64,000 bases of DNA from Bhargavaea massiliensis. Lineage in GTDB: Bacteria > Bacillota > Bacilli > Bacillales_A > Planococcaceae. The stretch spans positions 369,772-433,771 of the forward strand of contig NZ_JAHBCJ010000002.1 of assembly GCF_018390575.1 (NCBI RefSeq). Reading direction: 5' to 3'. Both the position numbers and the translations under genes were made by a program. Each line of letters begins with the position of its first letter. Within the stretch, counting starts at the first letter, position 1. A model generated the notes under the pieces. That model made no database searches and was not told the DNA's origin. It was given only the letters and a program-made list of their open reading frames with translations. This document shows positions 27,553-36,831 of this stretch, in pieces.

Positions 27553-27624
27553 CTATGCAATGGACTTCTTGCCGAGGATGCCATTGAGCCGCTTCAACCA
27601 TTTGCGTTTCAGGCGTTTCAGCAT
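27553..27624 (-). CDS. 23-residue cationic amphipathic peptide gene
   Basis: A very short gene with all expression signals. It encodes 23 residues beginning MLKRLKRKWLKRLNGILG: nine Lys/Arg, no acidic residue, one Trp, and Leu/Ile spaced as in an amphipathic helix. AAGGAG lies 8 bases before the ATG, a consensus promoter lies 22 bases further up, and a terminator follows the stop. I recognise no family. It could be a membrane-active or secreted peptide, a toxin-like peptide, a nucleic-acid-binding micro-protein, or a leaderless RNA with incidental coding. It sits between rpoY and ykrA, transcribed with neither. Confidence 0.72.
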   Translation of the reverse strand: MLKRLKRKWLKRLNGILGKKSIA

Positions 27625-27640
27625 GGCTATCACTCCTTGT

Positions 27641-27674
27641 GACCTATTATAGGTCTTTTTGAATGTTCTGTCAA
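27641..27674 (-). promoter_or_regulatory. consensus sigma-A promoter with palindrome over -10
   Basis: On the minus strand: TTGACA (27669-27674), a 17-base spacer and TATAAT (27646-27651), both perfect consensus. The -10 box is centred in a 15-base inverted repeat GACCTAT-T-ATAGGTC (27641-27655), which is mostly upstream of the predicted start site and thus looks like an operator rather than an RNA hairpin. It drives the 23-residue peptide gene. Confidence 0.85.
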
Positions 27675-27719
27675 GGGTGATTTTCAAGGAAATTATATAG
27701 GAAGGCGGAGATTGAAAAA

Positions 27720-28490
27720 ATGAAGAAAATCCTCTTTTTTGATATCGACGGCACCTTGTACGACCACGACAAAAAATTGCCCGAGTCAGCCAAAAAAGCG
27801 GTGATGGCAGCACGTGAAAAGGGCCATCTCGTCGCCATTGCAACGGGGAGAGCGCCTTTCATGGTCGGCCCGGTGCTTGAAGACCTGGACATCGATACAT
27901 ACATCTGCTTTAACGGGCAATATGTCGTACATGAGGGCAAACTGCTCTACGGCGGCATCATCGAACCTGAAATCCTTGCACGGATCAAGGAAAAGGCGGA
28001 CAGGGACCGCTTCCCGCTCATCTTCATGGATGACCGTGAAATGGTGGCGACCGAGACGGGCCACCCGCATGTCGGAGACAGCCTGAATTCATTGAAAATG
28101 CCTTATCCGAGGGCATCGGACACGTTCTACATGGAGAGGCCGATTCATCAGGCACTCCTGTTCTGCACTGAGCATCAAGAGCAGGCGTACGTTGATGCAT
28201 TCCCGGAAATGAAATTTGTCCGATGGCACGAAAAGTCCACTGATATCCTTCCGTCCGGAACGTCCAAAGCCGAAGGGATGCAACGGATCCTCGAGCTGGA
28301 AGGGCTCACGATGGCCGATGCAATTGCATTCGGGGACGGCCTCAATGATATCGAGATGCTCGAGGCTGCCGGTATTGGAGTGGCCATGGGGAACGCCCAT
28401 GAAAAAGCCAAAGAGCGGGCCGATTACATTGCGGGAGATGTATCCGAAGACGGCATCGCACGCATCCTCGATCGGCTGAAACTTATCTGA
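27720..28490 (+). CDS. ykrA: HAD-family (Cof-type) phosphatase YkrA
   Basis: A 256-residue HAD IIB hydrolase. Motif I is FDIDGTLYDHD with the catalytic Asp pair near residues 7-9, motif II is ATGRAP, the motif III lysine is in SGTSKAEGM and motif IV is AFGDGLNDIEML. Such enzymes dephosphorylate sugar phosphates or nucleotides such as FMN intermediates; the substrate is not determined. Position between rpoY and peptide deformylase matches B. subtilis ykrA. It ends in a repeat-family terminator. Confidence 0.9.
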   Translation: MKKILFFDIDGTLYDHDKKLPESAKKAVMAAREKGHLVAIATGRAPFMVGPVLEDLDIDTYICFNGQYVVHEGKLLYGGIIEPEILARIKEKADRDRFPLIFMDDREMVATETGHPHVGDSLNSLKMPYPRASDTFYMERPIHQALLFCTEHQEQAYVDAFPEMKFVRWHEKSTDILPSGTSKAEGMQRILELEGLTMADAIAFGDGLNDIEMLEAAGIGVAMGNAHEKAKERADYIAGDVSEDGIARILDRLKLI

Positions 28491-28502
28491 ATAAAAATAG
28501 AC

Positions 28503-28570
28503 AGGCAAAGCCTGCCTCAGACTGCAGACAAAGTGAGTGGATTACTCCTTTGCCTGCAGTTTTTTGTTTT
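28503..28570 (+). terminator. two-hairpin terminator, repeat family copy 2
   Basis: A small aggc-aaa-gcct hairpin (28503-28513) is followed by ctcagactgcagacaaag, a spacer with gtgag and ctcct, then ctgcag and TTTTTTGTTTT. The long stem runs from 28522 to 28559. It ends the ykrA transcript. Confidence 0.88.
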
Positions 28571-29255
28571 CCGGAGAATCATCCGGATTTCCGCTGCGGG
28601 CCCTTGCTTACCAAAACTGAGTTTTGGTAGCAGGAAGAGCTTTGTTGGCCAACGCTGTCGCTTTTGGCCACAGACGCCGTTCTTCGTGACGGCGTCCGCT
28701 AGTCCGCGGGCGTTGCCTTAGCCGATGCCAACACGTAGATTGGCATCGGCGTGCAAAAGGGTAGCGTTGCGCGGCAGGCAATAAAAGACTGGCGTCTGTG
28801 CGCATCGCGTAGCGGAAGATCTTCTGCGCGCAAAAGCGCAAGCGTTGCGAAGCATTGCGCAACATCCTGCGGGGTCTTCGGCTAACGCTTTTCCCGCAGG
28901 TGTCTCGGGCCTTCCGCTTCAACTCGCCATACGGCTTATTGAGGCAAACGGTACCTGTTACTATAATCGAGTTAACAGACTACAAAACCCTGACTTACCA
29001 AAGTTATGCTTTGGTCACTTAGCTGCCTCCTTGAGCTGCGCTCTGCGGTCTTCAGCCAACGCTTTTCCCACAGGTGTCCTGGGCTCTCCGCTGGTCCATG
29101 TCAGGTGGCCATTTTTCCAATCCGCATATGGCGACCCTTCAATGGGCGCTTACTTTTACTGCTGTCCTGAATCTGAATAAAGTCGAGTTGGTCGGCAGTT
29201 TCCGTGCCGTTTGCTGTTTTTTCCTGCACTCTGAGAAAAGTGAGCATGTTTGCAG
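28571..29255. repeat. 685-base palindrome-rich spacer with degenerate repeat element
   Basis: No gene is supported here. The spacer is filled with structure: ccaaaactgagttttgg (28613-28629), GACGCCGT/ACGGCGTC (28673-28696), an 11-bp stem GCCGATGCCAA/TTGGCATCGGC (28721-28750), and ccaaagttatgctttgg (28998-29014). A direct repeat of about 45 bases (28872-28917 and 29046-29090) contains cttttcccgcaggtgtct, the core of the 25.3 kb element. The 15-mer TCCGTGCCGTTTGCT at 29201-29215 is identical to 25438-25452, and gcaaacgg at 28944 is its inverted partner. It therefore seems to hold decayed, possibly nested copies of that repeat family. Confidence 0.7.
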
Positions 29256-29819
29256 TTATTCTTCTTCAGCCTTCAGCGGCTCTGCATCAGGGTATTCGCG
29301 GAATGGCTCGTCCGGATCGATGTGGTCGTAGAACATCACGCCGTTCAGGTGGTCAAGTTCATGCTGGAAAGCAATTGCCTGCAATCCTTTCAGGCGCTTT
29401 TTGATTGGCTCGCCATCGGGCGTGAAACCTTTGATTGTAATCTTGGCGTAACGCGGGACGAAGCCTGGTACATCCCTGTCGACGGACAGGCAGCCTTCTC
29501 CTCCCGGGAGGTAGGATCTCTTGGCGGAGTGGCTTACAATCTTCGGGTTGATGATTGTCATGCTGAGCGGCTCCGCGTCCTCATCAACGATATGCAGGGC
29601 GAACATCCGCTTCAGCACATCGATCTGGTTGGCCGCGATCCCGATGCCCGCGCGCAGTCCATATTTCTCAGCCTTTTCGGGATCCTGGCTGTTTTTCAGG
29701 AACTCGAGCATGTCGTCGGCAATTTTCTTATCTTCTTCTGTGAGCGGGAACTTCATTTCCTCCGCTTTTTTTCGCAGTGTCGGATGTCCTTCGCGAATAA
29801 TCTGATCCATCGTAATCAT
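29256..29819 (-). CDS. def: peptide deformylase
   Basis: A 187-residue peptide deformylase that removes the formyl group from nascent proteins. All three metal/catalytic motifs are present: GIGIAANQID, EGCLSV and QHELDHLNG. The length and insertions fit the type 2 (Gram-positive) class, the ykrB (defB) ortholog by position. The ATG at 29819 has AAAGGAAG 9 bases upstream; a much longer open frame upstream is spurious. Convergent with ykrA across the repeat-rich spacer. Confidence 0.95.
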   Translation of the reverse strand: MITMDQIIREGHPTLRKKAEEMKFPLTEEDKKIADDMLEFLKNSQDPEKAEKYGLRAGIGIAANQIDVLKRMFALHIVDEDAEPLSMTIINPKIVSHSAKRSYLPGGEGCLSVDRDVPGFVPRYAKITIKGFTPDGEPIKKRLKGLQAIAFQHELDHLNGVMFYDHIDPDEPFREYPDAEPLKAEEE

Positions 29820-29962
29820 GGTGGTTGACTTCCTTTCATACGGTATACCTTGTTTCTCATTATATACGCTCCGAGGGGTTGATGAAACAAAATGTCCCGT
29901 CTGATTGAAATCAGTGCGCCCAGCGAATATAGTAGAAATAGGAAAGGGAAGGGGAGACAGAA

Positions 29963-30607
29963 ATGAAAAAACGATTGGCAGGCACAGCGCTTGCTGTTGC
30001 GATGCTCCTTTCCGCCTGCTCGTTCGGGGCCTCTGCCGAAGAACGGCTTTCCGATGCAATCGGAAAGATCCAGGAAAAGGAGCAGCCGTTCCTTGAAGCA
30101 CAGGAGAAAATGGCATCGCTTGAAAAAGAAGAATTCGAGAAGTTCAGCGAGATGATGGATCTTACCCAGGAAGACCGCGAGGAGCTGTCGGTACTGGCAG
30201 GAGAGGCGGACAAGTCTGCAGATGAACGTCTTGACCTGCTTGAAAAAGGGCAAACGGCACTCGGTGAAGCGGAAAAGGAATTGAACAGGCTTAATGAAAT
30301 CGGAAAAGACGAAAAAGAGGCTGTCAATGAGGCTGTCGGAAAGTTGAAGCAGTCCATGTCGGACCGTTATGCCGTTCATAAAGAATTTTCCAAGGTATAT
30401 GAGAAGACTGCCGGCCTTCAAAAAGAGCTGTACAGCCTGGCAGCGGATGAAGAGGCTGATTTCCAGACAATCCAGGAGAAAGTGGAGGCGGTCAATAACG
30501 GAAACGCTGAAGTGGCGGCAGCAGCGGAGGCATTCAACGAAGCTACGGAGACCGTCAATAAGCAGAAAAAAGACATTTACTCCACAATCAGCGACTCTGA
30601 AGAATAA
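29963..30607 (+). CDS. ykyA: YkyA-like coiled-coil lipoprotein
   Basis: A 214-residue lipoprotein: signal peptide with lipobox LSAC (Cys about residue 19) and an almost wholly helical, highly charged mature part with heptad-like Glu/Lys/Leu patterns, probably an elongated coiled coil. It matches YkyA, annotated as a putative cell-wall-binding lipoprotein in B. subtilis, by sequence style and by its place just upstream of pdhA. Function unproven. It has its own terminator, so it is separate from the pdh operon. Confidence 0.85.
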   Translation: MKKRLAGTALAVAMLLSACSFGASAEERLSDAIGKIQEKEQPFLEAQEKMASLEKEEFEKFSEMMDLTQEDREELSVLAGEADKSADERLDLLEKGQTALGEAEKELNRLNEIGKDEKEAVNEAVGKLKQSMSDRYAVHKEFSKVYEKTAGLQKELYSLAADEEADFQTIQEKVEAVNNGNAEVAAAAEAFNEATETVNKQKKDIYSTISDSEE

Positions 30608-30619
30608 TGAGTACTTTCA

Positions 30620-30650
30620 GCCCGAAAGCATCGCCTTTCGGGCGTTTTTT
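30620..30650 (+). terminator. Rho-independent terminator
   Basis: Stem GCCCGAAAG...CTTTCGGGC with a 6-base loop (30620-30643) and a run of T residues, 12 bases after the ykyA stop. Confidence 0.9.
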
Positions 30651-30713
30651 CGTTTTCATAAAGGGAATACTGGAAATGTTGGAGGGTGCCGCGTTAAAAC
30701 AAAAAAGCGTTAT

Positions 30714-30839
30714 GTATTAATACAGGATAACCTTCTTTCATCTGTGTACTAATACTAAAAGCGCTTTCAAACCCTTGTATTGACTAGTATTTTCCGGTCT
30801 TGTATAATTCGAAACGAATCAAGTGTACTAATTCTAAAA
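30714..30839 (+). promoter_or_regulatory. pdh operon promoter with cre-like site and direct repeats
   Basis: A strong sigma-A promoter lies at 30780-30808: TTGACT, 17 bases, TATAAT. Upstream at 30756-30769 is TAAAAGCGCTTTCA, whose complement fits the CcpA cre consensus with one mismatch. A 17-base direct repeat GTGTACTAATACTAAAA (30744-30760) recurs with one change at 30823-30839, one copy upstream of the promoter and one in the leader; a related GTATTAATAC is at 30714. Regulatory meaning is inferred. Confidence 0.75.
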
Positions 30840-30861
30840 AGAGAAACGATAATACAGCTAA

Positions 30862-31992
<1,131 letters not shown>

Positions 31993-31995
31993 CCG

Positions 31996-32973
31996 ATGGC
32001 ACAAATGACGATGATCCAAGCGATTACGGATGCACTCCGTACTGAGCTGAAAAATGATGAAAATGTCCTCGTCTTCGGGGAGGACGTCGGCGTTAACGGA
32101 GGCGTTTTCCGTGCTACTGAAGGTCTCCAAAAGGAATTCGGCGAAGATCGCGTATTCGACACGCCTTTAGCTGAATCCGCTATCGGCGGCCTCGCAGTCG
32201 GCCTTTCGCTCCAGGGATTCCGTCCCGTACCTGAAATCCAGTTTTTCGGGTTTGTCTATGAAGTGATGGATTCGATCAGCGGCCAGCTGGCCCGGATGAG
32301 CTTCCGCAGCGCGGGACACTTCCACGCGCCGGTAACGATCCGTTCACCATTTGGCGGCGGAGTCGCCACTCCCGAGATGCACGCCGACAGCCTTGAAGGA
32401 CTCATGGCACAGCAACCGGGCCTCAAAGTGGTCATCCCGTCCGGCCCTTACGACGCAAAAGGACTTCTGATTTCTGCAATCCGCGATGAAGATCCGGTCA
32501 TCTATCTTGAGCACATGAAGCTCTACCGCTCGTTCCGGGAAGAAGTTCCTGAAGAGGAATACACCATTCCGCTCGGCAAGGCAGCTGTGAAAAAGGAAGG
32601 CACGGACCTGACGATTATCACTTATGGTGCGATGGTGCGAGAAAGCCTGAAAGCGGCCGAGGAACTTGAAAAGGAAGGACACTCCGTTGAAGTGATTGAC
32701 CTTCGCACGGTGCAGCCACTCGATATCGACACCATTATCTCCTCTGTCGAGAAAACCAACCGCGCAATCGTTGTCCAGGAAGCACAGCGCCAGGCGGGCA
32801 TAGCCGCAAACGTAGTTGCGGAAATCACGGAACGTGCAATCTTGAGCCTGGAGGCTCCTGTACTCCGTGTGGCGGCTCCCGATACCATCTATCCATTTGC
32901 ACAGGGTGAGAACACTTGGCTGCCAGGTGCAAAGGATATTGTAGAAACTTCAAAGAAAGTACTTGAATTCTGA
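31996..32973 (+). CDS. pdhB: pyruvate dehydrogenase E1 beta subunit
   Basis: A 325-residue E1 beta chain that completes the ThDP active site. It begins [20 protein letters not shown], with the family blocks [18 protein letters not shown] and [18 protein letters not shown] and the C-terminal transketolase domain [20 protein letters not shown]. The AAGGAG ribosome site lies inside the end of pdhA, so translation is coupled. Confidence 0.97.
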   Translation: MAQMTMIQAITDALRTELKNDENVLVFGEDVGVNGGVFRATEGLQKEFGEDRVFDTPLAESAIGGLAVGLSLQGFRPVPEIQFFGFVYEVMDSISGQLARMSFRSAGHFHAPVTIRSPFGGGVATPEMHADSLEGLMAQQPGLKVVIPSGPYDAKGLLISAIRDEDPVIYLEHMKLYRSFREEVPEEEYTIPLGKAAVKKEGTDLTIITYGAMVRESLKAAEELEKEGHSVEVIDLRTVQPLDIDTIISSVEKTNRAIVVQEAQRQAGIAANVVAEITERAILSLEAPVLRVAAPDTIYPFAQGENTWLPGAKDIVETSKKVLEF

Positions 32974-33006
32974 TAGACGATTTCCATAGAAGAAAGGGTG
33001 AGAGGC

Positions 33007-34359
33007 GTGGCATTTGAATTTCGTATGCCGGATATCGGCGAAGGAATCCATGAAGGCGAAATCGTAAAGTGGTTTGTCAATAAAGGCGATACCATCCAGG
33101 AAGATGACGTCCTGTGCGAAGTGCAGAACGACAAAGCAGTCGTCGAAATTCCTTCCCCAGTAGGCGGAACGGTAGAAGACATCCTGGTCGGCGAAGGCGA
33201 AGTCGCAGTTGTCGGCGACGTACTTATCAAGATCGATTCTCCTGACCATGCAGGCGGTGAAGAGGAAGCGGAAGATGCCGGCACGGATAAGACCGAGGAG
33301 CAGGTTCAGGCTTCTCTTGAATCCGGCCAAGATCTTGAAAAAGATGAAGCGCCAAAAACACAGAAAGACCAGGGGACGGCTCCGGCTGCTGCCCAGAAAT
33401 CGGACAAACCGAAGGGCGGCCGCGTGATCGCCATGCCATCGGTACGGAAGTATGCAAGGGACAACGATGTTGATATCCATGAAGTAACAGGAAGCGGAAA
33501 AAACGGCCGTATCCTCAAAGAAGATGTGGATGCATTCATGAGCGGCGGCCAAAAACCGGCTGGTGAAGAAGCACCTGCAGCATCAGCACAAGAAACAGCG
33601 TCCGCGGGAGAAGAGGCGGCACGTCCGGCTGCTGCCGCACAACTGCCGGAAGGGGAATTCCCTGAAACGCGGGAGAAAATTTCTCCGATCCGGAAGGCGA
33701 TCGCCAAAGCGATGGTCAACTCCAAGCACACCGCTCCTCACGTCACACATCTTGATGAGGTCGATGTGACGGCACTTGTCGAACACCGTCGGAAATTCAA
33801 GGAGATTGCAGCGGAAAAGGGCATCAAGCTGACGTACTTGCCATATGTCGTCAAAGCACTTGTCAGCACGCTCCGCGAATATCCTCAGCTGAATGTATCC
33901 TACGACGAGTCGACGGAAGAAGTCATTCAGAAGCACTACTTCAATGTCGGCATCGCTGCGGACACCGATCGCGGGCTTCTCGTGCCGGTCATCAAGAATG
34001 CGGACCGCAAGTCTGTATTCGCCATCTCCGACGAAATCAACCAGCTTGCCGCTAAAGCACGCGACGGAAAGCTGGCGCCAAACGAGATGAAGGGCGGCTC
34101 AATGTCCATCTCGAACCTCGGCTCTGCAAGCGGCCAATGGTTCACTCCGATCATCAACCATCCGGAAGTCGCGATCCTCGGAATCGGGCGGATCGCCGAA
34201 AAACCGGTTGTCAAAAATGGTGAAATCGTGGCGGCTCCTATGTTAGCATTGTCATTGAGCTATGATCACCGGATGATCGATGGCGTCACTGCCCAGCAGG
34301 CGCTGAATCATATCAAGCAACTGTTGTCGAATCCGGAACTTTTACTAATGGAGGCGTAA
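33007..34359 (+). CDS. pdhC: dihydrolipoyl acetyltransferase E2
   Basis: A 450-residue E2 core protein. Residues 1-80 are a single lipoyl domain with the lipoylated Lys in NDKAVVEIP; a Glu/Ala/Lys-rich linker follows; residues about 135-170 are the E1/E3-binding domain ([13 protein letters not shown]); a second Ala/Pro linker leads to the catalytic domain with DHRMIDG near the C terminus. I start at GTG 33007, which gives the usual N terminus [17 protein letters not shown] and has AAAGGGTG upstream; GTG at 32998 is the alternative. Confidence 0.96.
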   Translation: MAFEFRMPDIGEGIHEGEIVKWFVNKGDTIQEDDVLCEVQNDKAVVEIPSPVGGTVEDILVGEGEVAVVGDVLIKIDSPDHAGGEEEAEDAGTDKTEEQVQASLESGQDLEKDEAPKTQKDQGTAPAAAQKSDKPKGGRVIAMPSVRKYARDNDVDIHEVTGSGKNGRILKEDVDAFMSGGQKPAGEEAPAASAQETASAGEEAARPAAAAQLPEGEFPETREKISPIRKAIAKAMVNSKHTAPHVTHLDEVDVTALVEHRRKFKEIAAEKGIKLTYLPYVVKALVSTLREYPQLNVSYDESTEEVIQKHYFNVGIAADTDRGLLVPVIKNADRKSVFAISDEINQLAAKARDGKLAPNEMKGGSMSISNLGSASGQWFTPIINHPEVAILGIGRIAEKPVVKNGEIVAAPMLALSLSYDHRMIDGVTAQQALNHIKQLLSNPELLLMEA

Positions 34360-34362
34360 ATC

Positions 34363-35772
34363 ATGGTAGTAGGTGATTTTCCAATTGAAACGGATACACT
34401 CGTCATCGGGTCCGGCCCGGGAGGATATGTTGCAGCGATCCGCGCAGCACAGACCGGCCAGAAAGTGACGATTGTAGAACGTGAAAACCTTGGCGGCGTT
34501 TGCCTGAACGTGGGCTGCATTCCGTCCAAAGCCCTCATCAATGTCGGCCACCGCTTTGTTGAAGCAAAAGGCGCTGACAGCATGGGCATCAGCACATCCG
34601 ATGTGAAAATCGACTTCTCCAAAGCCCAGGAATTCAAAAACAGCGTCGTCAAAAAACTGACCGGCGGTGTGGAAGGCCTCCTGAAAGGCAACAAGGTTGA
34701 AATCGTAAAAGGCGAGGCTTACTTTGTTGACGCCAACACAGTTCGTGTCATGGATGATAAATCCGCCCAGACCTATAAATTCAAGAACGCCATCCTGGCA
34801 ACCGGCTCCCGTCCTGTCGAAATTCCTTCGTTCAAGTTCTCGAAGCGTGTCATCGACTCGACAGGTGCGCTTGCCCTTGAAGAGATCCCGGGCAAGCTCG
34901 TCGTTATCGGCGGCGGCTACATTGGTACCGAACTGGGCTCCGCTTTTGCCAACCTCGGATCAGAAGTGACGATTGTCGAAGGCGCGAAGGACATCCTTGC
35001 CGGCTTCGAAAAGCAGATGACGCAGATCGTCAAAAAAGGCCTGAAGAAGAAAGGCGTCGAAATTGTCACCGGCGCGATGGCGAAAGGCGCTGAAGAAACA
35101 GACAATGGTGTCAAAGTCACTTATGAAGTGAAGGGCGAAGAAAAGACAGTTGAGGCGGACTACGTCCTCGTTACAGTCGGTCGCCGCCCTAACACAGACG
35201 AAATGGGCCTCGAAGAAGCCGGAGTGAAATTCGGCGAGCGCGGTCTCATCGAAGTCGACCGCCAGGGCCGCACGAGCGTTTCCAACATCTTCGCGATCGG
35301 TGACATTGTGCCTGGTCCACAGCTTGCGCATAAAGCGTCTTATGAAGGCAAAGTGGCTGCAGAAGCGATTGCCGGAGAAAAGTCCGAAGTGGACTATCTG
35401 GCGATTCCTGCCGTGTGCTTCACAGACCCTGAACTGGCGACAGTCGGCCTGAACGAAGAGCAGGCGAAAGCGGAAGGCTACGAAGTGACGGCTGGCAAAT
35501 TCCCGTTCGGTGCAAACGGACGAGCGCTCGCACTTGAAGCGACAGACGGCTTCGTTAAACTCGTAGCCCGCAAAGAAGACGGTCTGCTTCTCGGAGCTCA
35601 AATTGTCGGTGCCGGCGCTTCCGACATGATTGCGGAACTCGGATTGGCAATCGAAGCAGGCATGACGGTGGAGGACATCTCGATGACGATCCACGCCCAC
35701 CCGACGCTTGGCGAAATTTCGATGGAAGCGGCGGAAGTCGTCCTCGGAAACCCAATCCATATCCTGAAGTAA
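34363..35772 (+). CDS. pdhD: dihydrolipoamide dehydrogenase E3
   Basis: A 469-residue flavoprotein that reoxidises dihydrolipoamide. FAD motif [10 protein letters not shown] is near residue 18, the redox-active disulfide is in [15 protein letters not shown] (about 44-58), the NAD motif is [17 protein letters not shown] and the C-terminal catalytic His is in [13 protein letters not shown] precedes the ATG by 8 bases. Last gene of the operon, followed by a strong terminator. It may also serve other 2-oxoacid dehydrogenases. Confidence 0.97.
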   Translation: MVVGDFPIETDTLVIGSGPGGYVAAIRAAQTGQKVTIVERENLGGVCLNVGCIPSKALINVGHRFVEAKGADSMGISTSDVKIDFSKAQEFKNSVVKKLTGGVEGLLKGNKVEIVKGEAYFVDANTVRVMDDKSAQTYKFKNAILATGSRPVEIPSFKFSKRVIDSTGALALEEIPGKLVVIGGGYIGTELGSAFANLGSEVTIVEGAKDILAGFEKQMTQIVKKGLKKKGVEIVTGAMAKGAEETDNGVKVTYEVKGEEKTVEADYVLVTVGRRPNTDEMGLEEAGVKFGERGLIEVDRQGRTSVSNIFAIGDIVPGPQLAHKASYEGKVAAEAIAGEKSEVDYLAIPAVCFTDPELATVGLNEEQAKAEGYEVTAGKFPFGANGRALALEATDGFVKLVARKEDGLLLGAQIVGAGASDMIAELGLAIEAGMTVEDISMTIHAHPTLGEISMEAAEVVLGNPIHILK

Positions 35773-35783
35773 TCCCAACAGCA

Positions 35784-35812
35784 AGAGAGCGGACTTTCCG
35801 CTCTCTTTTTTT
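35784..35812 (+). terminator. Rho-independent terminator of pdh operon
   Basis: A 10-bp perfect stem (agagagcgga and complement) with a 3-base loop and seven further T residues, 12 bases after the pdhD stop. Confidence 0.93.
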
Positions 35813-35897
35813 GATTTCCCCTAACTCCCTTTGTCGGATTGTGCGGGAGGATGAGGCGATGATAGACTGATAGACAGAGAAGGGATGTGTCTCAGAA

Positions 35898-36782
35898 ATG
35901 AAGCTGAAATTGAATTGGATTGCTGGTGCCGCATTGGCTGCCATGCTGCTTGGAGGCTGTGCGGGCCAGGAAGATGCCTCGGATGGCGGAACGGAGGATG
36001 CGCCTGACCGGCAGGATGAACAAACTCAAGAACAGGCGGACAGCGGGGGAGCAAATGAGGAAGCACCAGAAGAATCGGCCGGGGAAAATGGGGAAGGCGG
36101 CAAAAACGAACAGGTACCGGCTACAGCGGAACCGGAGGAACCGCTTTATGAACTCAATGAAGCCACCTGGTCTTTCCGGCCGATTGGCGATGCCGACCCG
36201 AAAGCGGCCCTGCTGACGATTGATGATGCGCCGGACAAGCATGCGCTTGAGATGGCGAAGACGCTGAAAGAGTTGGATGCGCCCGCCATCTTTTTTGTCA
36301 ACGGCCACTTTATTGACACCGATGAAGAAAAGGCTGTGCTGAAGCGGATCCATGAAATGGGATTCCCGATCGGCAATCATACAATGACACACGCAGATCT
36401 TAAGCAGATTTCCGAGGAAGCCCAACGTGAAGAGATACTTGGCGTAAATGAAATTGTGGAGCAAGTAACGGGGGAGAAGCCGAGATTCTTCCGGGCACCT
36501 TTCGGCCAAAACACTGATTTCAGCAGGCAGCTGGCAGCCGACGAGGGAATGCTCCTCATGAACTGGACATACGGCTATGACTGGGAGCCGCAGTATCAGA
36601 ACGAGGATGCCCTTGCAGACATCATGATCAATACGGAGTATTTGAACAATGGTGCGAACCTGCTTATGCACGACCGTGAATGGACGGCAGCTGCACTTCC
36701 GAAGATCGTGCAGGGACTGCGTGACAAAGGATTCAAGCTGATTGATCCTGCGACCATCAAAGTGCCGGAAGCGGCCCAATAA
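35898..36782 (+). CDS. polysaccharide deacetylase-family lipoprotein
   Basis: A 294-residue lipoprotein with lipobox LGGC (Cys about 21), a 65-residue acidic Glu/Gly/Asp linker, and a NodB-homology deacetylase domain. Motif 1 reads TIDDAPD (usually TFDDG), motif 2 NHTMTH, motif 3 RAPFGQ, and LLMHD stands for the late His motif. The metal-binding Asp and two His are kept, so it may deacetylate wall or exopolysaccharide GlcNAc outside the cell. At this place B. subtilis has the small lipoprotein gene slp, so this is a local replacement. Confidence 0.87.
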   Translation: MKLKLNWIAGAALAAMLLGGCAGQEDASDGGTEDAPDRQDEQTQEQADSGGANEEAPEESAGENGEGGKNEQVPATAEPEEPLYELNEATWSFRPIGDADPKAALLTIDDAPDKHALEMAKTLKELDAPAIFFVNGHFIDTDEEKAVLKRIHEMGFPIGNHTMTHADLKQISEEAQREEILGVNEIVEQVTGEKPRFFRAPFGQNTDFSRQLAADEGMLLMNWTYGYDWEPQYQNEDALADIMINTEYLNNGANLLMHDREWTAAALPKIVQGLRDKGFKLIDPATIKVPEAAQ

Positions 36783-36788
36783 GAAAAA

Positions 36789-36821
36789 GAGAGCGCGGAA
36801 TCATCCTCGCTCTCCTTTTTT
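36789..36821. terminator. bidirectional terminator
   Basis: A GAGAGCG/CGCTCTC stem (36789-36814) with A-rich left flank and CTTTTTT right flank lies between the convergent deacetylase and speA genes. Confidence 0.75.
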
Positions 36822-36831
36822 CTGTTCTGGC

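Noticed and set aside
28608..29404. Several open frames in the repeat-rich spacer
   Set aside because: They run through palindromes, differ on each strand, lack ribosome sites and resemble no protein; the spacer is better explained as repeat debris or structured RNA.
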